Assembly: GCF_023276405.1 (NCBI RefSeq)
Contig: NZ_JALRMO010000001.1
Location: 4,836,001-4,900,000, forward strand
From: Paenibacillus hamazuiensis
Lineage (GTDB): Bacteria > Bacillota > Bacilli > Paenibacillales > NBRC-103111
Reading direction: 5' to 3'
DNA length: 64,000 nt
Below are positions 51,158 through 60,679 of the stretch, piece after piece (position 1 is the first letter of the stretch; every line of letters begins with the position of its first letter). Made by a program: the position numbers and the translations under genes. The notes below the pieces were generated by a model. The model was not told the origin of the DNA. It made no database searches and worked only from the letters and a program-made list of their open reading frames with translations.

Positions 51158-53671
51158 TCACTTGCTCACGTTGATGGCCGATACGCGCAGTCCCGCGAAT
51201 GGTACCGGTTTGCCGTCCGGGCTGCCGATCCGTACCGTCATGCTTTCCCCCGGCAGCAAATCGAAGAAGTTGTCGCTGAAGCGCACATTGCCCTTCGGCA
51301 GGTCGAGCTTGACCATACGCGCCACCGCTTCGCTTGCCGTCACCGTGACCGTCTGCGCAGCTTCATCCGCTTCCACCTGCAGCTTGGCGGCAGGCATCGG
51401 CAGATCCTTCTGATCGCGCAGGAAATATTGATTCATCGGCGCGTCCCAGCCTTCGGCGGTCAAGCGGACCAGCACCTCCTCCGGCTTGCGGCCGCCCAGG
51501 ATGTCCCGCTCGCGCAGCTCGCCTACGTTCACGGCCGCATTGGCCGGCACATCCACGGCGGACGAGGTCGCGAACACCTCGGCTCCGAAAAGGTCATACA
51601 CGCTTAACCGGACTTGCCCCCGGTACGACTCGAGCTTGTCGTTCACAACCCAGATGGAAACCGTTTCTCCCGGTGTGATGTCCAGAGAAAGCAGCATCGG
51701 GTGATAAAACTTCTTCGCGTAGAAGAACGACGCTTTCGGCAGCAGCTCATAGTCGATCATCGACCAGCTCGTGCCCGGCCAGCTGTCGTTCAACTGCCAG
51801 ATGAGCGAGCCGCTCGTTCTTTTTTTGTTGCGGCGGTAATGCTCGATGCCGAATTTGAGTCCTTCCGCTTGCGTCAGCATCGAGAAATTCACGTATTCCT
51901 CGATATCGCGCGGAATGCCGGTGTAATCCTCCATCAGCAGGATGCCTTTCTGATGGTTCGTATCTTTGTTGCGGTAAGCCATTTCGACGCTGCCCCAGTA
52001 AAACTCGCCGGCCGGAATATTTTTCTCCAGCGTATAGCGGTTCGCCGATGCATGCATGCCGAATTCGCTGCTGAACAAAGTGAAGTCTTTCTTGTAGTTT
52101 TTAAAAGTGACGCCCTTCATGCTGTAGTCGAGCAGCGGAGCTTCGCCGAACTTCCGCGGATAGACGGAACCGTGCCAAACCTGCCAGTTGTGGCGGTCAC
52201 CCACATCCGGGTCGTTGGCGTCGTTGCCGCCGTACGGCGAGGACGGCCAATATGCGCGGCTGTCGTCGAGCTCCTCCAGCACCTCCGGAATAAGCTCGTG
52301 ATAGATGCCTTCCCCGTAAAACGGGCAGGTGATGTCGCCGCCGGACGTTTTCATGTCGTACAGCCAATCGATCTCGTTATTGCCGCACCACAGCGCAAGC
52401 GATGCATGATTGCGCAGACGTTTGACATTGTATTCGACTTCCCTGCGCACATTGTCCATGAAATTGCGGTTGAAGTCCGGGAACAGCGCATTGGCGAACG
52501 CAAAATCCTGCCAAACGAGCACGCCCTGCTTGTCGCATTCGTCGTAAAACACATCTTTTTCATAAATGCCTCCGGCCCACACTCGCAGCATGTTCATGCT
52601 GCCGTCAACAGAAAGCGAGATCAGATCGCGGTAACGCTGGTCCGACGCGGCTCCGATCATGTTGTCCACGGGAATCCAGTTGGCGCCTTTGGCGAACAGC
52701 TTCACCCCGTTAAGCAAAAACGCGAAAGCATTGTTCCCCTGCTCGTCCTTCAACTGCAGCTCAATCGTGCGGATGCCGAAGGCATGCACATAGCTGTCAA
52801 CTTCTTCCCCTTCCGCAAAAAGCACGACCTCCAACCGGTAAAGGTAAGGCTCGCCCAGATCGTGAGTCCACCACAGCTTCGGATCGGCCACTTTTAACGT
52901 AAAGCTGCCGGTTCTGCCCGTCATAGCGCCGCGTTCGACAGCCGCGGTCTCCCCGCTTGCCGATACAAGGCGCACCTCGCACTCCCGCTTGTACTCCTTG
53001 CGGAACGCGGCCGCATCCACGTCGACCTGAACTACCGCTTCTTTTTCGCCGATCGAGACGGTTCTCGCAAACACGTGGTTCAGCTTCGCCAGGCGCTTCC
53101 GTTCGATGCGCACCTTGCCCCAAATGCCGACGGTTACGAGCCGCGGACCCCAGTCCCAGCCGAAGTTCATCGCCGCTTTACGGATCCAGGGGCGCTCCTT
53201 CGTATAGGAAGACCATTGGAACTGCTCCTTGTCGCGGTTGTGCAGGTGCAGCGGGTCGAACTTGACGGCGATCGTGTTTTTGCCGCGGCGCAGCACCTTG
53301 GTGACGTCAAAGGAATGGCCCATCAGCGCATTGTCCGTCGTGCCGATTTCGAGCCCGTTTACATAAATCGTCGCAAACGTATCCAGCCCTTCGAATATGA
53401 GCTCGTGCTTCTCTCCACTGCCGGCTTCCAGGTCGTAATCGAACTGAACGCGGTACCACCATTCCTTTTGCTCGATCCAACGGCATTTGATGTCATTGTG
53501 TCCGAAATACGGATTTTCGATAATATTACGTTCGATGAGCGCGGAATGTACATCGCCCGGAACGCGGGCGGTCATCCAGAAGCGGTCGTCCAGCCCTGGA
53601 GCCGCCACTTCCAGCGGTTTTGCCTGCCCGACGTCGAAATGCTGCAATCTCCATAAGCCTGTCAGTTCCAT
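51158..53671 (-). CDS. Beta-mannosidase (GH2)
   Basis: 837 residues with GH2 architecture: an N-terminal sugar-binding jelly roll (ELTGLWRLQHFDVGQAKPLE, KEWWYRVQF, INRGKN-type region RRGKNTIAVKFDPL), an immunoglobulin-like domain, a TIM barrel, then C-terminal beta domains. Barrel motifs: RVWAGGIYEKDVFYDECDKQ, acid/base Glu in LALWCGNNEIDWL, nucleophile Glu in LFSSEFGMHA, and QLNDSWPGTSWSMIDY. Cytoplasmic, no signal peptide. Cleaves mannose from beta-mannosides imported by the adjacent ABC transporter. Last gene of the locus, 22 bases after the response regulator. Confidence 0.92.
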   Translation of the reverse strand: MELTGLWRLQHFDVGQAKPLEVAAPGLDDRFWMTARVPGDVHSALIERNIIENPYFGHNDIKCRWIEQKEWWYRVQFDYDLEAGSGEKHELIFEGLDTFATIYVNGLEIGTTDNALMGHSFDVTKVLRRGKNTIAVKFDPLHLHNRDKEQFQWSSYTKERPWIRKAAMNFGWDWGPRLVTVGIWGKVRIERKRLAKLNHVFARTVSIGEKEAVVQVDVDAAAFRKEYKRECEVRLVSASGETAAVERGAMTGRTGSFTLKVADPKLWWTHDLGEPYLYRLEVVLFAEGEEVDSYVHAFGIRTIELQLKDEQGNNAFAFLLNGVKLFAKGANWIPVDNMIGAASDQRYRDLISLSVDGSMNMLRVWAGGIYEKDVFYDECDKQGVLVWQDFAFANALFPDFNRNFMDNVRREVEYNVKRLRNHASLALWCGNNEIDWLYDMKTSGGDITCPFYGEGIYHELIPEVLEELDDSRAYWPSSPYGGNDANDPDVGDRHNWQVWHGSVYPRKFGEAPLLDYSMKGVTFKNYKKDFTLFSSEFGMHASANRYTLEKNIPAGEFYWGSVEMAYRNKDTNHQKGILLMEDYTGIPRDIEEYVNFSMLTQAEGLKFGIEHYRRNKKRTSGSLIWQLNDSWPGTSWSMIDYELLPKASFFYAKKFYHPMLLSLDITPGETVSIWVVNDKLESYRGQVRLSVYDLFGAEVFATSSAVDVPANAAVNVGELRERDILGGRKPEEVLVRLTAEGWDAPMNQYFLRDQKDLPMPAAKLQVEADEAAQTVTVTASEAVARMVKLDLPKGNVRFSDNFFDLLPGESMTVRIGSPDGKPVPFAGLRVSAINVSK

Positions 53672-53693
53672 CCGTATTCTCCCCTTTGTCTTG

Positions 53694-55271
53694 TTAGCCC
53701 TTATTCGCTCCGTCGCTCAAAGCGGCGTCCTCGCGGTATTCGCTCGGCGTTTTTCCCGTATATTTCTTGAAAATTTGCCCGAAATATTTCACGTCCTCGT
53801 ACCCGACCTTCGCCGCCACTTCGCTGATTTTCGCCGGCGACACCGCAAGGATTTGCATCGCTCTGCGGATTTTTTGCCGCGCTACGAAATCGACGAACGT
53901 CATGCCGGTTTCCTTTTTGAAAATTTCGCTCAAATGGTTCGGATGAAGATGCACATGCTTCGCCACCTGCGGCAGCGACACGTCGTTTTCGAGGTTTTCC
54001 TCGATGTAAGCCATCGCCTTCTGCACGTGCGCAGCCGGCCCTTCGCCCAGCTTCTGATGGTACAGCTTCATCACCGAGTACAGATACTGAAACAGCGCTT
54101 CCTTCGAAAATTCCGCCAGCCGACCGCGCAGCTCGCCTGCGGTTTCCTCGATTTTGTCGGCGTGGCCGGTCGATTCGAGCACCCGCTCCAGCCAGCGATG
54201 GGCCGCGATGACGACCGATTGCACCGCCGCCTCCAGCGACTTGCGCGTCACCTCGGGATCCGCGAGCAGCTGCCGCATAAATTCCATCGTCCACCCTTTT
54301 AGCGCAACCGGATCATCGTCGAGCATGATGGATGAAAGCTCAAGCTCTTCCTCATAGGTGCAGACGGTTTTCCCGCCCTTCCGCTTGGCGATATCCTCGT
54401 AGAAGCAAAGCTTATCTCCCGACAGCGCCTTATAGCCAAACGCCTCGTCCGCCGCTTCATACGATTCGTGCAGCTTATCCGGGCGGTCGACCCGCAGACC
54501 GGCGGCGACGAACAATTCGCATTTGAGCAGCCGCTCGATTTTTTGAAAAGCAAACTGCCGGCGCATGTCGTCCGTGCTCCAATCCGTCGCGCGTACGGCC
54601 ATGACGACGCGCTGCCGTTGGATCAGCGATTCGCAGCAGAACAGGTCCCCGAGCATATTTTCCACGGCAAAAAGCAGCAGCGCTTCCGAAGCGGGCGAGT
54701 CGTTCCAGCCTTCAGCCGCAACGAGCATCACCAAAAACGCGTCTTCCCCGCCGCGCTCGCCGGAAAACAGCTTGGGCAAATAAGCGGTCGCATTGCCGGT
54801 GCCCGGCACGGAAGCATCGCCTTCGATGACCAAACGCTCGAAGAGCCGGTTTCGCGCCTCTTTGTTTTTGAACAGATCCTGGCTGCTGAGCGCCCATTTC
54901 TCCTCGATCCGCTGCTTGGCGAGCAGCACCGTTTTGATGATCTCCTCCGGACGGCTCGTTTTCAGCAAATAATCGCTGACGCCTTGGCGGATCGCCTTCT
55001 GGGTATACGTAAAATCGTCATAACCCGAAAGGATGATCACTTCCAGATCCGGCAAAATCTGCTTCGCCTCTTCCGCAAGCTGAAGCCCGGTTTTCCCCGT
55101 CATCCGGATATCCGTCAGCAAAATGTTCGGACGCTCCTCCGGAATGCGCCGCAGCGCTTCCTCCGCGGAAGCCGCCGGCTCGAGAAGCTCGAGTCCCAGC
55201 TCGTTCCATTTGATCACCTTGGCGAGTCCGGTCCGGATGATCACCTCGTCATCCACGATCATGATTCTCAT
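53694..55271 (-). CDS. Response regulator with AraC-type output domain
   Basis: 525 residues: receiver domain at the N-terminus (MIVDDEVIIRTGLAKVIKW, phosphoacceptor Asp in ILLTDIRMTGKTG, Lys in YLLKTSRP), a long middle region, and two helix-turn-helices in the last 100 residues (DVSLPQVAKHVHLHPNHLSE, KISEVAAKVGYEDVKYFGQI). Paenibacillus sugar loci commonly use such YesN-type regulators. The start overlaps the histidine-kinase stop by 23 bases. Expected to activate the SBP-permease genes and the mannosidase. Confidence 0.93.
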   Translation of the reverse strand: MRIMIVDDEVIIRTGLAKVIKWNELGLELLEPAASAEEALRRIPEERPNILLTDIRMTGKTGLQLAEEAKQILPDLEVIILSGYDDFTYTQKAIRQGVSDYLLKTSRPEEIIKTVLLAKQRIEEKWALSSQDLFKNKEARNRLFERLVIEGDASVPGTGNATAYLPKLFSGERGGEDAFLVMLVAAEGWNDSPASEALLLFAVENMLGDLFCCESLIQRQRVVMAVRATDWSTDDMRRQFAFQKIERLLKCELFVAAGLRVDRPDKLHESYEAADEAFGYKALSGDKLCFYEDIAKRKGGKTVCTYEEELELSSIMLDDDPVALKGWTMEFMRQLLADPEVTRKSLEAAVQSVVIAAHRWLERVLESTGHADKIEETAGELRGRLAEFSKEALFQYLYSVMKLYHQKLGEGPAAHVQKAMAYIEENLENDVSLPQVAKHVHLHPNHLSEIFKKETGMTFVDFVARQKIRRAMQILAVSPAKISEVAAKVGYEDVKYFGQIFKKYTGKTPSEYREDAALSDGANKG

Positions 55272-57024
55272 CGCTTACCTCCAAAAAAGGGATCGAAAAC
55301 GAAACCCTCGTCCCCGCGTTCGGCCGGCTTTCGATATGCAGTCCCGCCTCCGGCCCGTAATGCAGCGTAAGCCGCTGATGCACGTTGCGGAGCCCGTAGC
55401 TGACGCTCTCCGTCAGCTCCTCGCCTTCCCGCGGATTCAGACTGGCGCGGATCGCCTGCAGCTGCTCCCCTGTCATGCCGATGCCGTTATCCATGACCAG
55501 AAAGGACATCTGGCCATCCTTTTTCTGAACGTAGATCGCGATCGTGCCTTTGCCTTCCTTTTTCTGAACGCCGTGAATCATCGCATTTTCCACCAGCGGC
55601 TGAAGCAGCAGCTTCAGCATCAGCTTGTCCTGCAGCTCGGGGTCGACGGCAAAATCGACGTCAAACTGATCCGGGAAACGGATCGACTGCACCTGCGCGT
55701 AGTTTTTTATATGCGCAATTTCCTGGTGGACCGGGCAAAACTCCTTGCCTTTGTTCAGGCTGAAGCGCAGAAAATCGCTCAAAGCGCCGACCATGTCGGC
55801 GATCTTTTTTTCCTCGGACATCAGCGCGATCCAATGGATCGAAGAAAGCGTATTGTACAGAAAATGCGGATTGATTTGCGCCTGCAGCGCTCGCATGTCC
55901 GCTTCTTTTTTCAAGGCTTCATTGCGGATGAGCTGCGTCTTCAGGTTTTCGATATGATCGCCCAGCTTGTTGTAGCTTTCCGTCAGCCTGCCGATTTCGT
56001 CGGAGGAATTCGCCGTATAATGAGGCAGCGGTTCGTCCGGGTTCACTTTGCCGAGCAGTCGCGCGAGTACGGCAAGCGGATTCGTTACCCGCCGGATCAG
56101 AAACAGAATCAGCCCCGCCGTAACGACGACGGAAAGCCCGACCGCCGCCACCGTCAGCTGCAAAATGTACCTGTTCTGCACCCGGTACTGCTCGTAGGGT
56201 ACGACGTCGACCAGCGTCCACCCGGTCAAAGGCTCCCGGTAATACAGGATGCTGTTTTTCATCCGGCCTTCCCCTTGCGTCGTGACCCCGTATTCCGCCG
56301 AACTTAAGGGCCAGTCTGCGGAAAATAACGTGGGAAACGGCCGGTTCAGCCAAATCTTCTCCGTGGATGAGAGAATAACCCCGCCTTCGCTAAGCAGAGC
56401 CACCTTACCCTGCTGGAAACCCGCGTTCGGGTTTGACCAAAGCCGGGAAATCATTTTCTCGTCAAGGCTGATGACGATCCAGCCGAGCGTTTGCGTGTAA
56501 TTGTCCGTGCTGCGCAGCGGGCGTATGAACGACAGCGCATGAATTTCGCCGGCATATGTCGTCATCCGGTAAAGCCCCGTCCACATTTTGTCCGTCACCG
56601 TACGGAGATCGACCTGGGCGGCCAGCGAAGATTCGTAGACCGTCGTGCTCGATATGGCCGAAATGCCGTTTGCCGGAACGATGGAAATGTCCGCAATGTA
56701 GTTTTTCGAGCTGCTCAGGTTGGCCAGCATGCCGCTGATCCGCGTCCGTTCCGCCATGTCTTCGTCCGGCCTGACCATAAATCGCTGTATATCCTGCTGC
56801 CCGATCAGAAATATCGACATGTTCTGGATGTCCTGCAGCATAAACCGCAGGCTGCCTTCCATTTGCCGCAGCGTGTCGATCCCGGCCCGGTTCGTGCTGT
56901 CCTCGGTGATTTTCGAGGAGATGACAAACGCAAAGCCCCCCAGAAAGAGCAGGGGGACCAGGGAGCTGGCCAACATGATTATAGACAGCTTTCGCCGTAA
57001 TGAACGTCCGATCCATCCCCACAT
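55249..57024 (-). CDS. Membrane sensor histidine kinase (YesM/LytS type)
   Basis: 591 residues. TM1 near 12-35 (LSIIMLASSLVPLLFLGGFA), a large extracellular sensor region, TM2 near 285-305 (VAAVGLSVVVTAGLILFLI), HAMP, and a His_kinase domain with the phospho-His in INPHFLYNTLSSIHW. ATP-binding motifs are LLQPLVENAMIHG and MDNGIGMT. It partners the overlapping response regulator and likely senses an extracellular mannoside, possibly through the solute-binding protein. It starts 295 bases after the permease gene; that gap holds a 51-nt structured repeat. Confidence 0.93.
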   Translation of the reverse strand: MWGWIGRSLRRKLSIIMLASSLVPLLFLGGFAFVISSKITEDSTNRAGIDTLRQMEGSLRFMLQDIQNMSIFLIGQQDIQRFMVRPDEDMAERTRISGMLANLSSSKNYIADISIVPANGISAISSTTVYESSLAAQVDLRTVTDKMWTGLYRMTTYAGEIHALSFIRPLRSTDNYTQTLGWIVISLDEKMISRLWSNPNAGFQQGKVALLSEGGVILSSTEKIWLNRPFPTLFSADWPLSSAEYGVTTQGEGRMKNSILYYREPLTGWTLVDVVPYEQYRVQNRYILQLTVAAVGLSVVVTAGLILFLIRRVTNPLAVLARLLGKVNPDEPLPHYTANSSDEIGRLTESYNKLGDHIENLKTQLIRNEALKKEADMRALQAQINPHFLYNTLSSIHWIALMSEEKKIADMVGALSDFLRFSLNKGKEFCPVHQEIAHIKNYAQVQSIRFPDQFDVDFAVDPELQDKLMLKLLLQPLVENAMIHGVQKKEGKGTIAIYVQKKDGQMSFLVMDNGIGMTGEQLQAIRASLNPREGEELTESVSYGLRNVHQRLTLHYGPEAGLHIESRPNAGTRVSFSIPFLEVSDENHDRG

Positions 57025-57124
57025 GTGAACAATCCCCCTGCGCGATCGGCGTGTTTAAAAAGGCTGGGTATGTGGTGAAAATATCCGCTCCATGTCCCGG
57101 ATCGTGCTTCCGATCGCTCCTCTG

Positions 57125-57175
57125 CCCCACAAAGTGAAGCAAATCTTCGCAGCTTAGTCCGACTACTTTGCGGGG
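57125..57175. repeat. 51-nt structured repeat, copy 2
   Basis: Arms CCCCACAAAGT and ACTTTGCGGGG (one mismatch). Inner GAAG/CTTC hairpin and GCAGC are shared with 3452-3502. Lies in the gap between the permease and histidine-kinase genes, where it could act as an mRNA processing or attenuation hairpin, or as a REP-like element. The rest of the 57025-57319 gap shows no gene. Confidence 0.7.
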
Positions 57176-57319
57176 ACCCCTTAACTAAGAAGCCGCACCA
57201 CTTGTAAATCCGAGGACAAAGGCGACCGCTGGCGCTTCTCCAGCACGAATCCGTCCATTCCGCTCTTTTCACCACTCCCCCTTTTTAAACACGCTTTTAA
57301 ATAAATAAAAAATAAATAA

Positions 57320-58201
57320 TCAACCTTTCACCGCGCCGGCGGTCATGCCTTTCATCACCTGCTCCTGGAACATCAGGTAGACGAGAATGGTCGGGATGAC
57401 CGCAATCGTCATCGCCGCCAGCGTCAGGCTGTAATCCGTCTGGTAGCCGTCGGCGAACGTGGCGATGCTGAGCGGTAACGTCTTCAGGCTTGTTTTGCTG
57501 ATAAACACCAAAGCGAACGAGAAATCGTTCCAAAAATGCAGGAAGCTTAAAATCGTCACCGTCGACAGCGCAGGCAGCGAGATCGGCAGCATCACCCGCA
57601 GAAACACGCCCCAAAGCCCCGTTCCGTCGATAAACGCCGCTTCTTCGATCTCTTTGGGCACCGAGCTTAAATAAGCGGTAAGCACAAAAATCGCGGTCGG
57701 CAGAGCAAACGCGGTATACGGCAGGACAAGCGCCCAATAGGTGTTGAGCATCGACAATTGCTTCATCAAAATAAACAGCGGCACCAAGGTGCTGTGAATC
57801 GGAATGAGCATGCCGACGACGAAAAAGCCCAAAATCCAGCCTTTTCCTTTAAACTTGAACCTCGCCAGCACATAGGCGGCCAGCGCCGAAACGAACAAAG
57901 TTAGAACAAGCGAAAGCAAAGACACGATCACCGAATTCGTGAAGGCCACGCCCATCTTCGAGCTTTTCCACGCCCGCGCAAAGTTTTCAAACTGCCATAC
58001 CTCCGGCAGGCTGAAGGGGCGGTTAATAAATTCCGCGTTCGTTTTAAACGCGCTTATAAACAGCCAAAATAACGGATAAAGCGTCAAGAGACCGTACACG
58101 GTTAAACAAGCCCAAAACAGGAATCGCCTACATTTTATCACATTCAGCTTCCATTTATGTGTTGGTGTTTCTCTAAAAGCTGCCGCTGCCTTTTCCATCA
58201 T
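57320..58201 (-). CDS. ABC sugar permease (MalG-like)
   Basis: 293 residues, six predicted membrane segments, starting CRRFLFWACLTVYGLLTLYP. The EAA loop that contacts the ATPase is EIEEAAFIDGTGLWGVFLRV followed by LPIS. Carbohydrate uptake subfamily CUT1. It follows the other permease by 24 bases. No ATPase gene is present, so it probably shares an MsmX-type multitask ATPase encoded elsewhere. Likely imports a mannoside. Confidence 0.93.
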   Translation of the reverse strand: MMEKAAAAFRETPTHKWKLNVIKCRRFLFWACLTVYGLLTLYPLFWLFISAFKTNAEFINRPFSLPEVWQFENFARAWKSSKMGVAFTNSVIVSLLSLVLTLFVSALAAYVLARFKFKGKGWILGFFVVGMLIPIHSTLVPLFILMKQLSMLNTYWALVLPYTAFALPTAIFVLTAYLSSVPKEIEEAAFIDGTGLWGVFLRVMLPISLPALSTVTILSFLHFWNDFSFALVFISKTSLKTLPLSIATFADGYQTDYSLTLAAMTIAVIPTILVYLMFQEQVMKGMTAGAVKG

Positions 58202-58225
58202 GAAAAGCCTCCTTTCCCATGCGCC

Positions 58226-59104
58226 TTAGGCGGTCGATTTTTTGGTCATCAGCCATTGGCTCGTGCCGATAAACAGCAGGCTGAGCAAAATGATGGAAGT
58301 GGAAATCGCGCTTCCGTAGCCGTACCGGTACGACGAAAACGTGGAATTGTACATATAGGTCGCGAGCAGCTCCGTCGCATGCGCCGGGCCGCCCTTCGTC
58401 ATGACGTAAACGAGGTCGAACGATTTCAAACTGCCGGAGATACAAAGAACGATCGCCACCTGAATGGTGCTCCAAATCATCGGCAGCGTGATCGAGATCA
58501 GCTTTCTCGCGCCGGAAGCCCCGTCAATGAGCGCCGCATCGTGAATGTCCCCGGGAATATTTTGAAAGGCCGATACGAAAATGATCAGATACAGCCCGAC
58601 GAAGCTCCAAACGAGCGGAGGCACCATCGAGAAAATCGCGATGTTCGGGTCGGACAGCCACTGCAGCTTCCAGCTTCCGAGGCCGATTCTGTCCAAAAGA
58701 AAGTTCAGGATGCCGATTTGCGGATGATAAATGTACTGCCAAATCATCCCGATGACCACCGTGGAGAGCACCATCGGAATGAACACCGCGGATCGCAGGA
58801 ATCGCTGCAGCAGCGTGTTTTTGTGCAAAACGATGGCGAGAATAAGCGCGATCGGCACTTGACCGAAAACCGATGCGAGCACGAAGATGACGTTGTTTTT
58901 CAGCGCCCGCCAAAATACCGGATCGTGGAATACTTCCACATAGTTGTCGATGCCGATGAATTTGGCGGCACCGATCCCTTTCCAATCGAAAAATCCGTAA
59001 TATGCGGACCAAATCACCGGTACGAACACGAACAGTAAATAAATAGCGACCGACGGCAGCAAGCCGAGCACCGTAAAACGGCGGATAGCCCTGGCGTTCA
59101 TCAT
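58226..59104 (-). CDS. ABC sugar permease (MalF-like)
   Basis: 292 residues. Membrane segments begin FTVLGLLPSVAIYLLFVFVP; the EAA loop is DIHDAALIDGASGARKLISI followed by TLPMIW. Partner of the downstream MalG-like permease. Double ATG start with GGAAAGGAAGTGAAGG upstream. It follows the solute-binding protein gene, separated by a stem-loop at 59129-59153. Confidence 0.93.
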   Translation of the reverse strand: MMNARAIRRFTVLGLLPSVAIYLLFVFVPVIWSAYYGFFDWKGIGAAKFIGIDNYVEVFHDPVFWRALKNNVIFVLASVFGQVPIALILAIVLHKNTLLQRFLRSAVFIPMVLSTVVIGMIWQYIYHPQIGILNFLLDRIGLGSWKLQWLSDPNIAIFSMVPPLVWSFVGLYLIIFVSAFQNIPGDIHDAALIDGASGARKLISITLPMIWSTIQVAIVLCISGSLKSFDLVYVMTKGGPAHATELLATYMYNSTFSSYRYGYGSAISTSIILLSLLFIGTSQWLMTKKSTA

Positions 59105-59128
59105 CCTTCACTTCCTTTCCAAGTAATC

Positions 59129-59153
59129 AGCCCTCCGCGAGGGAGGGCTTTTT
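59129..59153. terminator. Intercistronic stem-loop between SBP and permease genes
   Basis: AGCCCTCC, GCGA loop, GGGAGGGCT. On the transcribed (minus) strand no T-run follows, so it is more likely an mRNA-stabilising or partial-termination hairpin that lets the binding protein be made in excess of the permeases. Confidence 0.65.
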
Positions 59154-59172
59154 CACATTTTCACCGATTGGA

Positions 59173-60504
59173 TTATTTCTTGCCGATGGCCGCCGCCTGC
59201 GCGTCTTGAACTTTCTTCGCGACGTCCTCAGGTTTGCCGCCCATCAAAAGCTCCTGAAGGCCGTTGTTGATCGCTTCCACCGCGGCGGAGCTTAATTTGG
59301 AATCGTAGACCGGACTGATCTTCGTATTTTTCATCAGCTCGTTCAGCTCGACGAACAATGGATGAGCTTTCGATTTGTCCAGATCGATCTTGTAGCTGAC
59401 AAGCGTGCTGCTCTCCAGCGTCGCCTTCTGGCCGTCCGGACCGGACAATGCGTACAGCAGCTGCTGAGCCGCCTCTTTCTTCGCGCCGGTCACTTTCTTG
59501 CTCATGCCCATGCCGGTGCCGACGACGCCGGAGGTCGACTGCGCATTGCCTTTGCCGCCGTCAATGGTCGGCAAAATCGCCAGATGCGTCACGTCAAGCA
59601 CTTCCTTCGGCGCGTTTTTCACCAGGTTCGCCAGCGCCCAGCCGCCGTCGATGAACATCGCGGACTTGCCTTGGAAGTAAAGCTGCATCATCTGGTTTTC
59701 ATCGATGCTGTTGTAGCCGTCCTGGAACGCTTTCGAATCGCCGAGATCCTTCAGCACGTTCAGAGCTTTAATGAACTCCGGATCGGTAAATTTCGCGCCG
59801 TCCTGGTTAACTGCTTTCAGGAACCAGTCCGTTCCGGTCACGCGGTCGCCGATCGTGCTGAAAATCGTCGACTGGACAACCCAGTTCGCCTTGTTGCCGA
59901 GAGCGATCGGCGTCACGCCGTTTTTATTGAAAGTATCGATCGCCGCTTTCAGCTCGTCCCACGTTTTCGGCACCTTTACGCCGTATTTATCAAAAATCGC
60001 CTGGTTGTAATAGATGAAAGAGCTTGGCGCGAGGTTCATCGGCACGGAGTAGATTTTTCCGTCAACCGTGTATCCGTCAAGCGCGTTCGGGATGAAGTTG
60101 TTTTTCCACTCCGGCTTGCTGTTCAGGAAATCGTCGATCGGCTGAAGCAGGTCGCCTTTCACGAACTCCTTCGTCATCGCATCCGGCCACATGACGAACA
60201 GATCCGGCATTTCGTTGGCTGCCGCCACCGTTTTCAAGCGGGTTTTCAGGCCGTCCGTAGGAAGTCCTTCGATTTCCAGCTTGATGTCGGGATGCGCAGC
60301 CTGGAAGTCATCCAAAATTTTCCGCATCGCCGTCGCTTTCGCGTCCGTTCCCGTCCAGTTATGCCATACCGTCAGCGTGACCGGTTCATTTTTGCCGCCT
60401 GCAGCGTTTCCGTTATTGTCAGCCGCCTGCTCTCCGCCGGCACATCCGGCGAGAAGGGAAGCGGTCATTACCGATGCCAATCCAAGCTTGTACACTTTTT
60501 TCAT
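59173..60504 (-). CDS. ABC sugar solute-binding lipoprotein
   Basis: 443 residues. Lipoprotein signal LASVMTASLLAGCAGG with Cys at the lipobox. Mature part of the CUT1 binding-protein family: VTLTVWHNWTGTDAKATAMR, LFVMWPDAMTKEFVKGDLLQ, AMFIDGGWALANLV. It binds the oligosaccharide outside the membrane and delivers it to the two permeases. First gene of the locus, with GGGAGG before the ATG and a promoter at 60537-60566. The mannoside specificity is inferred from the beta-mannosidase in the same locus. Confidence 0.94.
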   Translation of the reverse strand: MKKVYKLGLASVMTASLLAGCAGGEQAADNNGNAAGGKNEPVTLTVWHNWTGTDAKATAMRKILDDFQAAHPDIKLEIEGLPTDGLKTRLKTVAAANEMPDLFVMWPDAMTKEFVKGDLLQPIDDFLNSKPEWKNNFIPNALDGYTVDGKIYSVPMNLAPSSFIYYNQAIFDKYGVKVPKTWDELKAAIDTFNKNGVTPIALGNKANWVVQSTIFSTIGDRVTGTDWFLKAVNQDGAKFTDPEFIKALNVLKDLGDSKAFQDGYNSIDENQMMQLYFQGKSAMFIDGGWALANLVKNAPKEVLDVTHLAILPTIDGGKGNAQSTSGVVGTGMGMSKKVTGAKKEAAQQLLYALSGPDGQKATLESSTLVSYKIDLDKSKAHPLFVELNELMKNTKISPVYDSKLSSAAVEAINNGLQELLMGGKPEDVAKKVQDAQAAAIGKK

Positions 60505-60536
60505 GCTGTGTAACCTCCCTTTTTATTTATGTTTTC

Positions 60537-60566
60537 ATTGTACAAAGTCCGGGCGGGCAGCAATAA
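60537..60566 (-). promoter_or_regulatory. Predicted promoter of the mannoside locus
   Basis: Minus strand TTATTG (60566-60561), 18-base spacer, TACAAT (60542-60537), about 33 bases upstream of the SBP start. Confidence 0.5.
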
Positions 60567-60640
60567 GGGAAAAAACAAAGCAGTAGGGTAGAAAAATATC
60601 GTATGATGTCGATGATTACTTTCAGGGTTCCCATCGGACG

Positions 60641-60669
60641 AAAAAAACACCCTGCCCGGGGGCAAGGTG
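60641..60669 (-). terminator. Terminator of the VOC gene
   Basis: Minus strand CACCTTGCC and GGCAGGGTG arms followed by seven T, just past the stop at 60680. Confidence 0.88.
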
Positions 60670-60679
60670 CGCGGTGGAA

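Noticed and set aside
51614-52897. 427-codon plus-strand frame inside the beta-mannosidase gene
   Set aside because: Antisense to a gene with full GH2 motifs; no start signal or recognisable domain.
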